Positions 52,164-61,567 of a stretch of 64,000 nt of DNA are shown piece after piece. The notes under the pieces are model-generated. The model did no database searches and was not told the DNA's origin. It saw only the letters and a program-made list of their open reading frames with translations. The DNA is from Alg239-R122 sp041746135 (GTDB lineage: Bacteria > Pseudomonadota > Alphaproteobacteria > Sphingomonadales > Sphingomonadaceae). Made by a program: the position numbers and the translations under genes. Location of the stretch: assembly GCA_041746135.1 (NCBI GenBank), contig JBGTHQ010000028.1, positions 1 to 64,000 of the forward strand. Direction: 5' to 3'. Each line of letters begins with the position of its first letter. Positions within the stretch are counted from its first letter, which is position 1.

Positions 52164-52169
52164 TGCTGC

Positions 52170-53198
52170 TCAGAGCTCCGGCCCGCCTTCTTGCACTGTC
52201 CAGGTCTGGCCCTTACTTACCAACGCCTGTAGATCGGGCTTTTTGCCCGCAGAAGCGAGTTTGTTCTGTTCCACCACGGCGGTTTCAAATGTCGGCTTGG
52301 GATCGTCATACACAACGCCCAGTGCCATCGGGAATTCGCCGAAGGGAAGCTCAACCAGCATATGCGCGATACTGCGATTGGTCGTATCATGCACGATAAC
52401 TCCGGCGGCTTTCCAGTCGCAATCGACCACATCGACCACCTTCAGCATCAGGTTTTCGGTATCGAGCGCAATGCCTTTGGTGCCTTTTTCAAACAGCATC
52501 GGTTCGCCGTCTACCAGCCATAGCTGGGTCGAATCGGCGGTTTTCTTGGCTGCAAATTCCTCGAAAACATCCTTGTTATAAACAATACAGTTCTGGAATA
52601 TTTCGATAAACGATGCACCCTTATGGGCATGGGCAGCTTTCAGAACGTCGGGCAGACTTTTATGGATATCGATGCCGCGCGCGACGAAACGCGCACCCGA
52701 ACCCAGCGCGAACGCACACGGGCTGGCAGGCCGGTCGACCGATCCGTACGGCGTCGACGGACTTTTGGTGCCGACACGCGATGTGGGCGAATATTGCCCC
52801 TTTGTCAGGCCGTAAATCTCATTATTAAACAACATAATCTGGCAGTCGAGATTGCGGCGCAGAACATGCATCGTATGATTGCCGCCGATCGACAGCGCAT
52901 CGCCATCCCCGGTGATGATCCAAACATCTAATTCGGGATTGGCCAGTTTCACGCCGGTCGCGACCGCCGGTGCGCGGCCATGAATGGTATGGAATCCGTA
53001 TGTTTCCATATAATAGGGGAAGCGGCTCGAGCAGCCGATACCACTGACAAATACCGTCTTGCTGGGGTCCGCGCCCAGATCGGGCATGGTACGCTGCACC
53101 GCTTTCAAGATGGCATAATCTCCGCAGCCGGGGCACCAGCGCACTTCCTGGTCGGTTTCCCAGTCTTTCAGCGTCGTTACTTTGGTCATCTCGTTCAT
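52170..53198 (-). CDS. korB: 2-oxoacid:acceptor oxidoreductase subunit beta
   Basis: The 342-residue subunit carries the thiamine diphosphate site (GDGDALSIGGNHTMHVL) and the 4Fe-4S cysteines (WCPGCGDY, with SGIGCSS and later C). With KorA it oxidises 2-oxoglutarate or pyruvate with CoA and ferredoxin. In aerobic sphingomonads the usual guess is 2-oxoglutarate:ferredoxin oxidoreductase, but specificity cannot be told. ATG 53198 is chosen; 53189 is an alternative. Confidence 0.9.
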   Translation of the reverse strand: MNEMTKVTTLKDWETDQEVRWCPGCGDYAILKAVQRTMPDLGADPSKTVFVSGIGCSSRFPYYMETYGFHTIHGRAPAVATGVKLANPELDVWIITGDGDALSIGGNHTMHVLRRNLDCQIMLFNNEIYGLTKGQYSPTSRVGTKSPSTPYGSVDRPASPCAFALGSGARFVARGIDIHKSLPDVLKAAHAHKGASFIEIFQNCIVYNKDVFEEFAAKKTADSTQLWLVDGEPMLFEKGTKGIALDTENLMLKVVDVVDCDWKAAGVIVHDTTNRSIAHMLVELPFGEFPMALGVVYDDPKPTFETAVVEQNKLASAGKKPDLQALVSKGQTWTVQEGGPEL

Positions 53199-53209
53199 GA
53201 GCAATTCCT

Positions 53210-53290
53210 TTAACGCAGCAGCATGTAGATCACCGCGATCACGGCAACCAGCATGGCTATCAATATAATGGGGTGCGGAGGTTTGTTCAT
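53210..53290 (-). CDS. 26-residue single-pass membrane microprotein between korA and korB
   Basis: The frame starts with ATG at 53290 and overlaps the korA stop as ATGA. A strong GAGGAG ribosome site lies 7 bases upstream, inside the end of korA. The product is MNKPPHPIILIAMLVAVIAV followed by IYMLLR: a polar start, one hydrophobic helix and an arginine end. It fills the gap between korA and korB. The organisation suggests a true coupled gene, perhaps a membrane tether for the soluble oxidoreductase. The function is inference. Confidence 0.7.
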   Translation of the reverse strand: MNKPPHPIILIAMLVAVIAVIYMLLR

Positions 53291-55158
53291 GCCATATTCT
53301 CCTCGATTGCCGCTGCGATTTCGGCAATCATAAAGGGCTGGCCGGATACTTTGTTGAGCGGTTTGGCATCAACCAGAAACTGATCGCGCAACAGCGTCTT
53401 GAGTTGTCCGGTGTTCATTTCGGGCACCACGATCCTGGCATAGGATTTGAGCAGTTCGCCCAAATTTTTGGGCAGGGGCCAGATATTGCGGATATGGATG
53501 TGGCTGACATCATGGCCGGCTTCACGCGCACGGCGTACCGCTTGATAGATCGGTCCATATGTCGAACCCCAGCCGACCAGCACCAGTCTGCCGCCTGGAG
53601 CGCCCAGCGCTACTTCCTGTTCGCCAATGGAATCGGCCACGCCCAGCACCTTGTCCCGGCGTATTTCGGTCATTTCCTGGTGGTTCTCGGGGGTATAGTC
53701 AATATGGCCGGTATCGACCTGTTTTTCGATCCCGCCGATTCGGTGCATCAGGCCCGGTGTACCCGGCTTGACCCATGGCCGTGCCAGTTTCTCGTCGCGG
53801 CCATAAGGTTTGAACCCGCCTTCCTGCGCTTCGGTCATATGCGTGACGGGGAAAGGTTTGTACTGCGACATGTCGGGCACCGCCCAGGGCTCGGCCGCAT
53901 TGGCGATATAGCCGTCGGTCAGCAACATAACTGGCGTCATATATTGTACGGCGATGCGCACCGCCTCGATCGCACATTCAAACGCGTCAGCAGGCGAGCG
54001 GGCGGCGATCACCGGCATCGGCGCATCGCCATTGCGGCCGTATACCGCTTGATAGAGATCGGACTGTTCGGTCTTTGTCGGCAAACCGGTCGATGGGCCG
54101 CCGCGCTGTGAGTTGACCACCACCAAGGGCAGTTCGGTCATGATTGCCAGTCCCATGGCTTCGCCTTTGAGCGCAATACCTGGACCCGATGAGGACGTGA
54201 CCCCGAGTTGCCCTGCATAACTGGCGCCGATGGCCGAAGCAATCGCGGCTATCTCGTCTTCCGCCTGAAAGGTGGTTACGCCGTATTCTTTATAGCGTGC
54301 AAGGTGATGCAAAATCGCCGACGCCGGCGTAATCGGATAGCCGCCGAAAAACATCGGCAAATTGGCTAGCTGCGCACCGGCTATCAACCCCAATGAAATG
54401 GCTTCCGCACCGGTAATTGTACGATATAAACCCGGTTCGGCGGGAGCAGCGGGGATATTAACCTGCTGCATCGGACCGGACAACTCGGCGGTTTCACCAT
54501 AGGCATGGCCGGCATTGAGCGCGGCGATATTGGCTTCGGCAATATCGGGCTTTCTGGCGAATTTATGATTGAGCCAGTCGACAATCGGCTGCCGGTCGCG
54601 ATCGAACATCCACAATGCGAGACCGAGCGTCCACATGTTCTTGCAACGCAGCGCCTCTTTATTGCCAAGTCCGAAAGGCTTGACTGCATCAAGCGTCAGT
54701 TGCGAGATGTCAAATGACAGAAGCTGCCACTTTGCCAGCGATCCGTCCTCGAGCGGATTGCTGGCATATTTCGCCTTGTCGAGATTGCGTTTCCCGAACT
54801 CGCCGGAATCTGCGATGATAAGACCACCGGTCTTGAGCGCCTGCACATTGGTCTTGAGCGCCGCCGGGTTCATCGCCACCAACACGTCGGGCTGGTCACC
54901 GGCTGTATTGATCTCACGGCTGCCAAAATTGATCTGGAATGCGGATACACCGAATAACGTGCCCTGCGGTGCACGGATTTCTGCCGGAAAGTCAGGAAAA
55001 GTCGCAAGATCGTTGCCAGACAGCGCGGTGGATAACGTAAATTGACCCCCGGTCAGTTGCATCCCGTCGCCGCTATCGCCCGCAAAGCGGACAACCACAG
55101 CTTCGGGGGAGGCGCTACGGTTCGTTTGGTCGGTGGTCAGGGGTGCGGCACTTGCCAT
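53287..55158 (-). CDS. korA: 2-oxoacid:acceptor oxidoreductase subunit alpha
   Basis: The 623-residue subunit combines the gamma-type domain at the N terminus (VVVRFAGDSGDGMQLTGGQF) with the alpha pyrimidine domain (FFGGYPITPASAILHHLAR, FQAEDEIAAIASAIGASY, TSSSGPGIALKGEAMGLA). The C-terminal part contains LVGWGSTYGPIYQAV. This is the usual fused KorA layout. It is coupled by ATGA to the microprotein and lies upstream of korB. Confidence 0.92.
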   Translation of the reverse strand: MASAAPLTTDQTNRSASPEAVVVRFAGDSGDGMQLTGGQFTLSTALSGNDLATFPDFPAEIRAPQGTLFGVSAFQINFGSREINTAGDQPDVLVAMNPAALKTNVQALKTGGLIIADSGEFGKRNLDKAKYASNPLEDGSLAKWQLLSFDISQLTLDAVKPFGLGNKEALRCKNMWTLGLALWMFDRDRQPIVDWLNHKFARKPDIAEANIAALNAGHAYGETAELSGPMQQVNIPAAPAEPGLYRTITGAEAISLGLIAGAQLANLPMFFGGYPITPASAILHHLARYKEYGVTTFQAEDEIAAIASAIGASYAGQLGVTSSSGPGIALKGEAMGLAIMTELPLVVVNSQRGGPSTGLPTKTEQSDLYQAVYGRNGDAPMPVIAARSPADAFECAIEAVRIAVQYMTPVMLLTDGYIANAAEPWAVPDMSQYKPFPVTHMTEAQEGGFKPYGRDEKLARPWVKPGTPGLMHRIGGIEKQVDTGHIDYTPENHQEMTEIRRDKVLGVADSIGEQEVALGAPGGRLVLVGWGSTYGPIYQAVRRAREAGHDVSHIHIRNIWPLPKNLGELLKSYARIVVPEMNTGQLKTLLRDQFLVDAKPLNKVSGQPFMIAEIAAAIEENMA

Positions 55159-55352
55159 AAATCTATCCGTTTTGTTACGCTGCTGTGCCTAGTTCACTAG
55201 GCGGTGCATGCCAAAGGTGCAATTTAGAAAATATATATGGACCCCGTGCTCGCCTTTATCCAGTGGGCAAATTGCGGGAGGATGCGGCAAAGTCTTCGCA
55301 AAATGCGCCTCGCTATGCTAGGCGCGCAACTGCAATCAGCGCTGGAGCAAAT

Positions 55353-55829
55353 ATGTCATACGAAAACCTGCCCTATCGTCCCTGCTCGGGGATCATGCTG
55401 GTTAACCCACAGGGCAAAGTCTTCGTGGCCAAGCGGCTCGACAATCCCGGCGTCGATGCGTGGCAGATGCCTCAGGGCGGCATCGACGAAGGCGAAACCC
55501 CGTGCGAAGCGGCGATCAGGGAATTGTCTGAAGAAACGGGGATCGGCCCTGGCAAAGCCGCGATTATCGCGAAATGCAAAGAAGAGCTATTTTATGACTT
55601 GCCGGAAGAATTGGTCGGCAAGATATGGAAAGGCAAATGGCGTGGGCAGCGACAATGGTGGTATCTGATGCGCTATTCAGGTTCTGACGCGGATATCGAT
55701 ATCGCAACCGAGCACCCCGAATTCAGCGAATGGAAATGGGCGGATCCCGAAACGCTGACCGATATTATCGTGCCATTCAAACGTGATCTTTACCGTTCAA
55801 TTCTGGAAGAGTTTCGCGATCTGATCTAG
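55353..55829 (+). CDS. rppH: RNA pyrophosphohydrolase
   Basis: Nudix hydrolase of 158 residues that removes pyrophosphate from 5' triphosphate mRNA ends and starts decay. The Nudix box is GGIDEGETPCEAAIRELSEE followed by TGI, and YRPCSGIMLVN, WQMPQGG and RGQRQWWYLMRYSG match RppH. ATG 55353 is chosen; the frame upstream is not family-like. The 194 bases before it are shared with the divergent korA promoter. Confidence 0.93.
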   Translation: MSYENLPYRPCSGIMLVNPQGKVFVAKRLDNPGVDAWQMPQGGIDEGETPCEAAIRELSEETGIGPGKAAIIAKCKEELFYDLPEELVGKIWKGKWRGQRQWWYLMRYSGSDADIDIATEHPEFSEWKWADPETLTDIIVPFKRDLYRSILEEFRDLI

Positions 55830-55895
55830 CTTGAAGAACTGGGTCGCATATCCAATACGCCAGTAAATCTATACGGACCTCGAAATCCGACAGAT

Positions 55896-56417
55896 TTATG
55901 GGCGTTCGGTCGAATCGCCAACGATGGGATCGGGCGTGATGGCTTCAGCAGAGACAACGCGCGCGGGCGGTCCCTTTTCCAGCGCGGCTTTAAGCTCGCC
56001 GATCTCCGCACATGCGTTACGACAGATATTCTCTAACCGGGCAAGGTTCAAACGCGCTTTCTCCACCGCACCGCGCTGGACGAGAGCTTCCCCTTGCCCG
56101 GACAGCGCCATACGGTCATTGGGGTTGAGTTCCAGCGCTTCGCGATAGAGCCGTATCGCCTTACCGGGCAGATCCTGTGCCTGCGCGACTTGCGCCAGCG
56201 CGATGAAGGCGTTACGATTCGCGGGGTCGACCGCCAGCGCCGCTTCGTAAAGACCAGCTGCTTCCTCGAGATTTCCGGCCTCGCTCGCTTGCCTGCCCGC
56301 CATAACCAGAGCTGAAGACTGCGGATCGATCGCACGTTCGGACTGCTGCCCGAGTGAGGCGCTGGATGTCATCGCCAGAGCGAGGGAAAGAGCAAGAGCA
56401 GCAGGGGTAAAGCGCAT
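55896..56417 (-). CDS. Secreted TPR protein
   Basis: The 173-residue protein has a signal peptide (ALALSLALAMTSSASLGQQ) and two to three tetratricopeptide repeats (AGNLEEAAGLYEAALAVDPA, LPGKAIRLYREALELNPN, LVQRGAVEKARLNLARLE), then a C-terminal segment with ENICRNACAEIG. It is periplasmic by prediction. Such proteins serve as scaffolds; no partner is obvious. It follows the RsmB-type gene by 95 bases. Confidence 0.82.
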   Translation of the reverse strand: MRFTPAALALSLALAMTSSASLGQQSERAIDPQSSALVMAGRQASEAGNLEEAAGLYEAALAVDPANRNAFIALAQVAQAQDLPGKAIRLYREALELNPNDRMALSGQGEALVQRGAVEKARLNLARLENICRNACAEIGELKAALEKGPPARVVSAEAITPDPIVGDSTERP

Positions 56418-56512
56418 TATTAACTCCGTGAAAGAGGCAGAGGATCGATAGTCGTAACGATCGTCGGTACCAGCGATATCGGATGAAATATGACCGGCGG
56501 ATGAAGACGGTA

Positions 56513-57709
56513 TCACGACTTGATGAGCCGTGTCATAAAAAATCCGTCCGTCCCGTCATGAAATGGCGTCAATAAAATTCCCGCCCGCTTTTGTCTGCTC
56601 ATCACAGGTCGCCCCATGGTCATTTCGAAAGGCAATATAGTAAATGCGCTATGGTCTGACAAGAAACGGTCTATCTGACCCACGCCTTCGGCCTCGATCA
56701 GTGAACAGACGGCATAGACAAGTGTTCCGCCCGGCCGGACCAGTTTGGCAGCAAGATCGAGCAGGCGTTCCTGTTCGGTCATGACGGCGTTGAGCCGCTT
56801 GCGCGTCAGCCGCCAGCGCGTTTCGGGATTGCGCCGCCATGTGCCGGTTCCGCTGCAAGGCGCATCGACCAGGACGAGATCGGTTTGGTTTTTATAGTCG
56901 ACAAGCGCGTCCCATTCCTTGTTCGGGTCGAGCAAAAGGGTTTCGATATTTTCATGGCCTGCCCGCCGTTTGCGCGGTTCCAGCTTGGACAGGCGATTGC
57001 GGTTTGTATCGGATGCGATGATCCGCGAATCCTTGTGCATTTGCGATGCCAGTCCAAGTGTTTTTCCGCCCGCCCCGGCACACAGGTCGATTGCAAAGCC
57101 TGCTTCATCCGGCTGGCAGATGAAAACGATCGCCTGGCTGCCCCAATCCTGTATTTCCAGTGCGCCGGAATGCCATAGCGGGTGCTGTTGCACCTGGGTA
57201 CCCGCCGGCAAACGCGCCGCGTTCGGCAGCGTGTCGCTGAACTGCGCTGCGGGCCATTCTGCCACGATCATTTCCGCCGTCACCCGCTCGGGATTATAGC
57301 GAATGTCGAGCTCCGCCCGGCCCAACAATGCCGGATATTCATGTTTATCGATAAGCGGATAGAAGCGCTCGGCGATCCATGCTGGAATCGCGGGGCTTGC
57401 GGGGGCCGCTTCCCCTGCCCCGATTTTGGCAGGCCCGTAGTTGGATCCGTCGAACAAAGCGGTGAGTTCACCGTCGTCTTTGGCAAGTCCGAGCATGGCA
57501 GACCGGCCATTTGCAGGGACATTTCCGAAACGGCGAATTGCCTGATAGGCGCGTTCGCGTACGGCGCGGCGATCCTTGGACCCGATATAACGACGCGATT
57601 TGAAATAATCGGAGGCTATGATGTCCGCGCTGGCGCCGTTGTCACGCGCAGCGATAATAATCTCGTCGAGCAAGTCTATGGCCGCCTGGACGCGGGCCGC
57701 CGGGGTCAT
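56513..57709 (-). CDS. rsmB: RsmB/NOP-type rRNA m5C methyltransferase
   Basis: The 398-residue protein has the RsmB catalytic core: SAM motif FAIDLCAGAGGKTLGLA, the catalytic pair of cysteines in LVDAPCSGTGTWRRNPE and LVYAVCSLIEAEG, and a C-terminal RPVMSRQKRAGILLTP. There is no N-terminal NusB domain, so it is the shorter RsmB/NOP group; the target may be 16S C967 or another site. It is between guaB and the TPR gene. Confidence 0.85.
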   Translation of the reverse strand: MTPAARVQAAIDLLDEIIIAARDNGASADIIASDYFKSRRYIGSKDRRAVRERAYQAIRRFGNVPANGRSAMLGLAKDDGELTALFDGSNYGPAKIGAGEAAPASPAIPAWIAERFYPLIDKHEYPALLGRAELDIRYNPERVTAEMIVAEWPAAQFSDTLPNAARLPAGTQVQQHPLWHSGALEIQDWGSQAIVFICQPDEAGFAIDLCAGAGGKTLGLASQMHKDSRIIASDTNRNRLSKLEPRKRRAGHENIETLLLDPNKEWDALVDYKNQTDLVLVDAPCSGTGTWRRNPETRWRLTRKRLNAVMTEQERLLDLAAKLVRPGGTLVYAVCSLIEAEGVGQIDRFLSDHSAFTILPFEMTMGRPVMSRQKRAGILLTPFHDGTDGFFMTRLIKS

Positions 57710-57752
57710 GCAGCGGTTCCGCTAGCTGGGCCAGATAGGGTGCGAGTATGTT

Positions 57753-59210
57753 TCATCGTGAAGGATAATTCGGGGCTTCGCGGGTAATGGCGACATCATG
57801 CACGTGGCTTTCACGCAGTCCCGCATTGGTGATGCGAACAAATTCAGCACCCGTCCGTAATGCCTCGATCGTCGGGGAGCCGGTATAGCCCATGGCCGCC
57901 TTTATACCGCCCACAAGCTGGTGGATAACGTCCTTGGCTGGCCCTTTGAAAGGCACCTGCCCTTCAATGCCCTCCGGCACCAGCTTGAGCTGGTCCTTGA
58001 TATCCTGCTGAAAATAACGGTCGGCCGATCCGCGCGCCATCGCCCCCACGGAGCCCATGCCGCGATAGCTTTTATAAGCGCGGCCCTGATACAAAAATGT
58101 TTCGCCCGGTGCTTCGGCTGTCCCGGCCAGCATCGATCCGACCATCACGCTCGATGCCCCTGCCGCGATCGCCTTTGCCGCGTCACCCGACGTACGCAAA
58201 CCGCCATCGGCAATAACGGGAACATCGGATGTGCCCGCTTCTTTCGCCGCATCGATAATCGCCGTCAGTTGCGGTACGCCAACGCCCGCAACCACGCGGG
58301 TAGTGCAGATCGAGCCCGGACCGATGCCGACCTTGATGCCATCGGCTCCAGCTTCGATCAATGCCCTTGCCGCACTGGCGGTCGCTACATTGCCCGCAAT
58401 GATCTGCGCATTCGGGAATGCCTTTTTTACCTTGGCCACCGAATCGATCACCATCCGGCTATGGCCGTGCGCAGTATCGATGACGACCACGTCGCATTCA
58501 GCTTCGATCAAGGCGCGGGTGCGTTCCATTCCCTTTTCACCGACTGTAGAAGCGGCCGCGACGCGCAGACGGCCACTATCGTCTTTGGTTGCATGCGGAA
58601 AAGTGACCGCTTTTTCGATATCCTTGACAGTGATCAGGCCGATACAGTGAAAATCCTTATCTACAACAAGCAGTTTTTCGATGCGGCGCTGGTGCAATAC
58701 GAGCTTGGCATCTTCATGACTGACGCCCAGCGGAACGGTTGCCAGATTGTCCTGCGTCATCAGTTCGCTGACTTTCTGGTTCGGGTTTTGCGCAAACCGC
58801 GTATCGCGGTGCGTCACGATGCCGACCAGCTTGCCGCTCTTTTCCACAACCGGAATGCCCGAGATGCGATGCTGGGCCATCAGTTCCTGCGCTGCGGACA
58901 AACTGGCGTCGGGCGAGATGGTGATGGGGTTGACGACCATGCCGCTTTCAAATCGCTTCACCTGACGTACGGCAACCACCTGTTCTTCAATCGAAAGGTT
59001 GCGATGCAAAACGCCGATACCGCCCATTTGCGCCATAACAATTGCCATATCGGCTTCGGTCACAGTATCCATTGCAGAGGACAAGACCGGAATATTAAGG
59101 GTGATGTCACGGGTCAGATGTGTGCGGGTGTCGGCTTGGCTAGGCACAATTTCCGACGCCGCGGGTCGCAGCAATACGTCGTCAAAAGTCAGTCCGAGTG
59201 AAATTTCCAT
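57753..59210 (-). CDS. guaB: IMP dehydrogenase
   Basis: NAD-dependent enzyme of 485 residues, first step to GMP. The active-site loop is GIGPGSICTTRVVAGVG, cysteine near residue 300. Two CBS domains lie between residues about 95 and 205 (MTQDNLATVPLGVSHEDAKL). The IADGGLRTSGDAAKAIAAGA motif and flap follow. An upstream gap before the start holds the promoter. Confidence 0.97.
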   Translation of the reverse strand: MEISLGLTFDDVLLRPAASEIVPSQADTRTHLTRDITLNIPVLSSAMDTVTEADMAIVMAQMGGIGVLHRNLSIEEQVVAVRQVKRFESGMVVNPITISPDASLSAAQELMAQHRISGIPVVEKSGKLVGIVTHRDTRFAQNPNQKVSELMTQDNLATVPLGVSHEDAKLVLHQRRIEKLLVVDKDFHCIGLITVKDIEKAVTFPHATKDDSGRLRVAAASTVGEKGMERTRALIEAECDVVVIDTAHGHSRMVIDSVAKVKKAFPNAQIIAGNVATASAARALIEAGADGIKVGIGPGSICTTRVVAGVGVPQLTAIIDAAKEAGTSDVPVIADGGLRTSGDAAKAIAAGASSVMVGSMLAGTAEAPGETFLYQGRAYKSYRGMGSVGAMARGSADRYFQQDIKDQLKLVPEGIEGQVPFKGPAKDVIHQLVGGIKAAMGYTGSPTIEALRTGAEFVRITNAGLRESHVHDVAITREAPNYPSR

Positions 59211-59319
59211 GCTGCGCCACCTTCGTGCGTTTGGATTGATTCGTGGCGGTCCCGTGTAGACACGATACCCGCAATCTGCCAGCAGAAAAGCCGGACAAGA
59301 GGGTGAGATATGCGCCTTT

Positions 59320-60858
59320 TCAGTCGGTAGAAGGCTGGGGTCTTCTCTGCGCCGCCCAATCAGCTTGCGAATAGGTGCTTTTATTTCCGAAATAGCGGGC
59401 CAGCGCTATGTGGAGATCGGTGTCCTGCGCCGCGCCGCCTAGTTCCAGTTCGTCCCGTACCTCGTCTCCGGGGCCGTGATACACGCTCCCCAGAAAAGTT
59501 TCGAGAAGTTTCATGTCGGAGAAAGACCCGCCGATCATCAGCGACGGCACGCCTTTTGCCGTAAGCGCCCAGCCATCCTGTCGCCTGATAAAGGCGTTTG
59601 CCCCCGTGCCTGTTTCAATCTCGCGGCCCAAGTCGAGGGCGATTTTGTCCATAACCGAGTCCAACGATGTTTCCCCGCGGCCTATGATCGCCACAGGCTT
59701 GTCTCGTGGCGCGATCGCGATCGTATCGACGTTCAATGCCACCACAATATCCTTCAAAGGTATGTTCGGATTATCGGTATAGGCATAGGCACCCAGCAAA
59801 CCCTGTTCCTCCGCGGTTGTGCCCATGAAGTAAACGTCGCGATCGAGCTGTGGCCCTGCGGCGAGATGCCTGGCGGTTTCGATGAGCACGGCAATGCCGC
59901 TGGCATTGTCGACGGCGCCGTTGCATATTCGGTCCGGAGCGCCTTCGCCGCGACAGATGCCGATATGGTCCCAGTGCCCAAGCATCAGTATCGCGCCCGC
60001 TTCCGGATCCTTGCCGGGAAGTTTGGCGATCACATTGTAGCTGGTAAAATCACGCACTTGCGTCGAAGCCATAAGCGTTGCTTCAATTGGCAAATCCACG
60101 CCGGTATAGTTTGATAGCTGCGCATTCTCGCTGGCTTTTTTCCAGCTCAGTCCGGCAGCATCGAAAAGCCGGGTAGCGAACTCGGCACTGACACTTCCCT
60201 CCAGATTGATTGTGGTGTCGCGGTCGGAAAGACCGATCGAGCCTTTCTTTAAACCGGCGGAGATGCGTGTCCAGGAAGTATCGACATCGAAAACCACCAG
60301 AACCGCAGCTGCACCGGCTGCACTCAACTGCAGGCGACGCTCGGTGAAACTTTTTGCATCTTCTTCGTCGAAATCTGCCGACGATAAAAGCATGATCGCT
60401 ATCTTGTCTGTGACATCGGCATTGACATTGCCCTGGGCATCGATGCCGTAGCCAACAAATATAAGGGGTCTGTCGATCGCTTGCGCTATGCTTTTCCTGC
60501 TGCGCAGCACAATCTGGTCGGGCAGCCGCAGCTTGCGCCCCGACTTTGTGAAATATGCCGCCTGCGCATAAGGTGTGCGTTCCGTCAACTTTACGGGCAC
60601 ATACCATGGGTGTGCGGGATCGTTCGTCCCGGAAACGAGACCCTGGTTGCTCCATGCGTTGGCAATATAGACAAGCGTCTTTATCTCGCCTTCGGTACCC
60701 GGCATACGCCCTTCATATTCGTCACTGGCCAGAATTTCGATATGCTGCAAGATATCCGTTTCGGAAACAGTCTGCGCGCCAGCCTGATCGAATGAAAACG
60801 GCATCATCACGGCCAAAGATGCTAGCACGAAAATATGGAAGCATGATTTAGACATCAT
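59320..60858 (-). CDS. M28 family zinc aminopeptidase, exported
   Basis: The 512-residue protein has a signal peptide (MMSKSCFHIFVLASLAVMMP, then SFDQAGAQ) and an M28 di-zinc site: H and D in LGHWDHIG and NGAVDNASGIAVLIE, glutamates in TTAEEQGLLGAY, D in ALNVDTIAI and H in YHGPGDEV. A protease-associated-like insert separates the N-terminal region. Such enzymes trim peptides in the periplasm or outside. ATG 60858 follows an AGGA site by 5 bases; 60855 is also possible. Confidence 0.88.
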   Translation of the reverse strand: MMSKSCFHIFVLASLAVMMPFSFDQAGAQTVSETDILQHIEILASDEYEGRMPGTEGEIKTLVYIANAWSNQGLVSGTNDPAHPWYVPVKLTERTPYAQAAYFTKSGRKLRLPDQIVLRSRKSIAQAIDRPLIFVGYGIDAQGNVNADVTDKIAIMLLSSADFDEEDAKSFTERRLQLSAAGAAAVLVVFDVDTSWTRISAGLKKGSIGLSDRDTTINLEGSVSAEFATRLFDAAGLSWKKASENAQLSNYTGVDLPIEATLMASTQVRDFTSYNVIAKLPGKDPEAGAILMLGHWDHIGICRGEGAPDRICNGAVDNASGIAVLIETARHLAAGPQLDRDVYFMGTTAEEQGLLGAYAYTDNPNIPLKDIVVALNVDTIAIAPRDKPVAIIGRGETSLDSVMDKIALDLGREIETGTGANAFIRRQDGWALTAKGVPSLMIGGSFSDMKLLETFLGSVYHGPGDEVRDELELGGAAQDTDLHIALARYFGNKSTYSQADWAAQRRPQPSTD

Positions 60859-61090
60859 CAGAATCCTGTCGCAATCTTCCGTATCGGCGGCAAGCTTTAA
60901 CACGTCTCGTCATCGCTAAGTACATGCTCTTTTCAAACTGACAATCTTATTGCCTGAAACCCGCACGATTGCGCAAAAGTCTCTCCTTTATGCTCTCTCG
61001 TTGCCTGAAATAACCCATATATTGAGGAACAAAAATACGTCTGGGCCATTGCAATTACATCAATATAACAAAACCAGGGAAGGAAATTTT

Positions 61091-61471
61091 ATGGGTATTT
61101 TCACATCGATCAAAAATGCAATTTTCGGAAAACGCGAATCAACGCAGAAGACTACTACATCCACTACCGGAGCAATTGCATCAGCTCCTTCCGTAGCCAT
61201 TGCCCCAGGAAGCGAAGTCGACGTCGAAGCAGTGCTGAGCGCCAAGGCAGGCGCGACCAGTGAGGATTTGAACTGGCGTACTTCGATCGTCGATCTTATG
61301 AAACTGCTGGGAATTGATTCCAGCCTGTCCAATCGCAAAGAGCTGGCGCAAGAGCTTGGCTACACAGGTGAACGCGACGGAAGTGCCGAAATGAATATAT
61401 GGCTGCACAAAGCCGTGATGCGGGAACTGGAAAGAAATGGCGGCAAGGTGCCCGCCGATCTCAAGGACTAA
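61091..61471 (+). CDS. DUF3597 domain protein
   Basis: The 126-residue protein has an N-terminal basic start (MGIFTSIKNAIFGKRE), a Ser/Thr/Ala-rich linker, and the DUF3597 domain (DLNWRTSIVDLMKLLGIDSS, RKELAQELGYTGERDGSAEM, NIWLHKAVMRELERNGG). DUF3597 proteins are common in sphingomonads and of unknown function; the fold resembles LysM-like or KTSC-like helper domains. GGAAGGAA precedes ATG 61091. Confidence 0.9.
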   Translation: MGIFTSIKNAIFGKRESTQKTTTSTTGAIASAPSVAIAPGSEVDVEAVLSAKAGATSEDLNWRTSIVDLMKLLGIDSSLSNRKELAQELGYTGERDGSAEMNIWLHKAVMRELERNGGKVPADLKD

Positions 61472-61501
61472 ATCCTAGGATTACCCATAATTAAGCAAAT
61501 C

Positions 61502-61538
61502 AAAAAAGGGCGCTGAACTGGATTCGGCGCCCTTTTTT
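61502..61538. terminator. Bidirectional terminator between DUF3597 gene and pckA
   Basis: AAAAAAGGGCGC (61502-61513) pairs with GCGCCCTTTTTT (61527-61538). The A and T runs flank a GC stem on both sides, so it serves both convergent genes. Confidence 0.9.
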
Positions 61539-61567
61539 AAATCACTTTTTAGATTAGATGATCTTTT

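Noticed and set aside
55865..55897. AAATCT...AGATTT repeat between rppH and the TPR gene as a terminator
   Set aside because: The stem is short and interrupted, and part of it lies in the stop region of the TPR gene.
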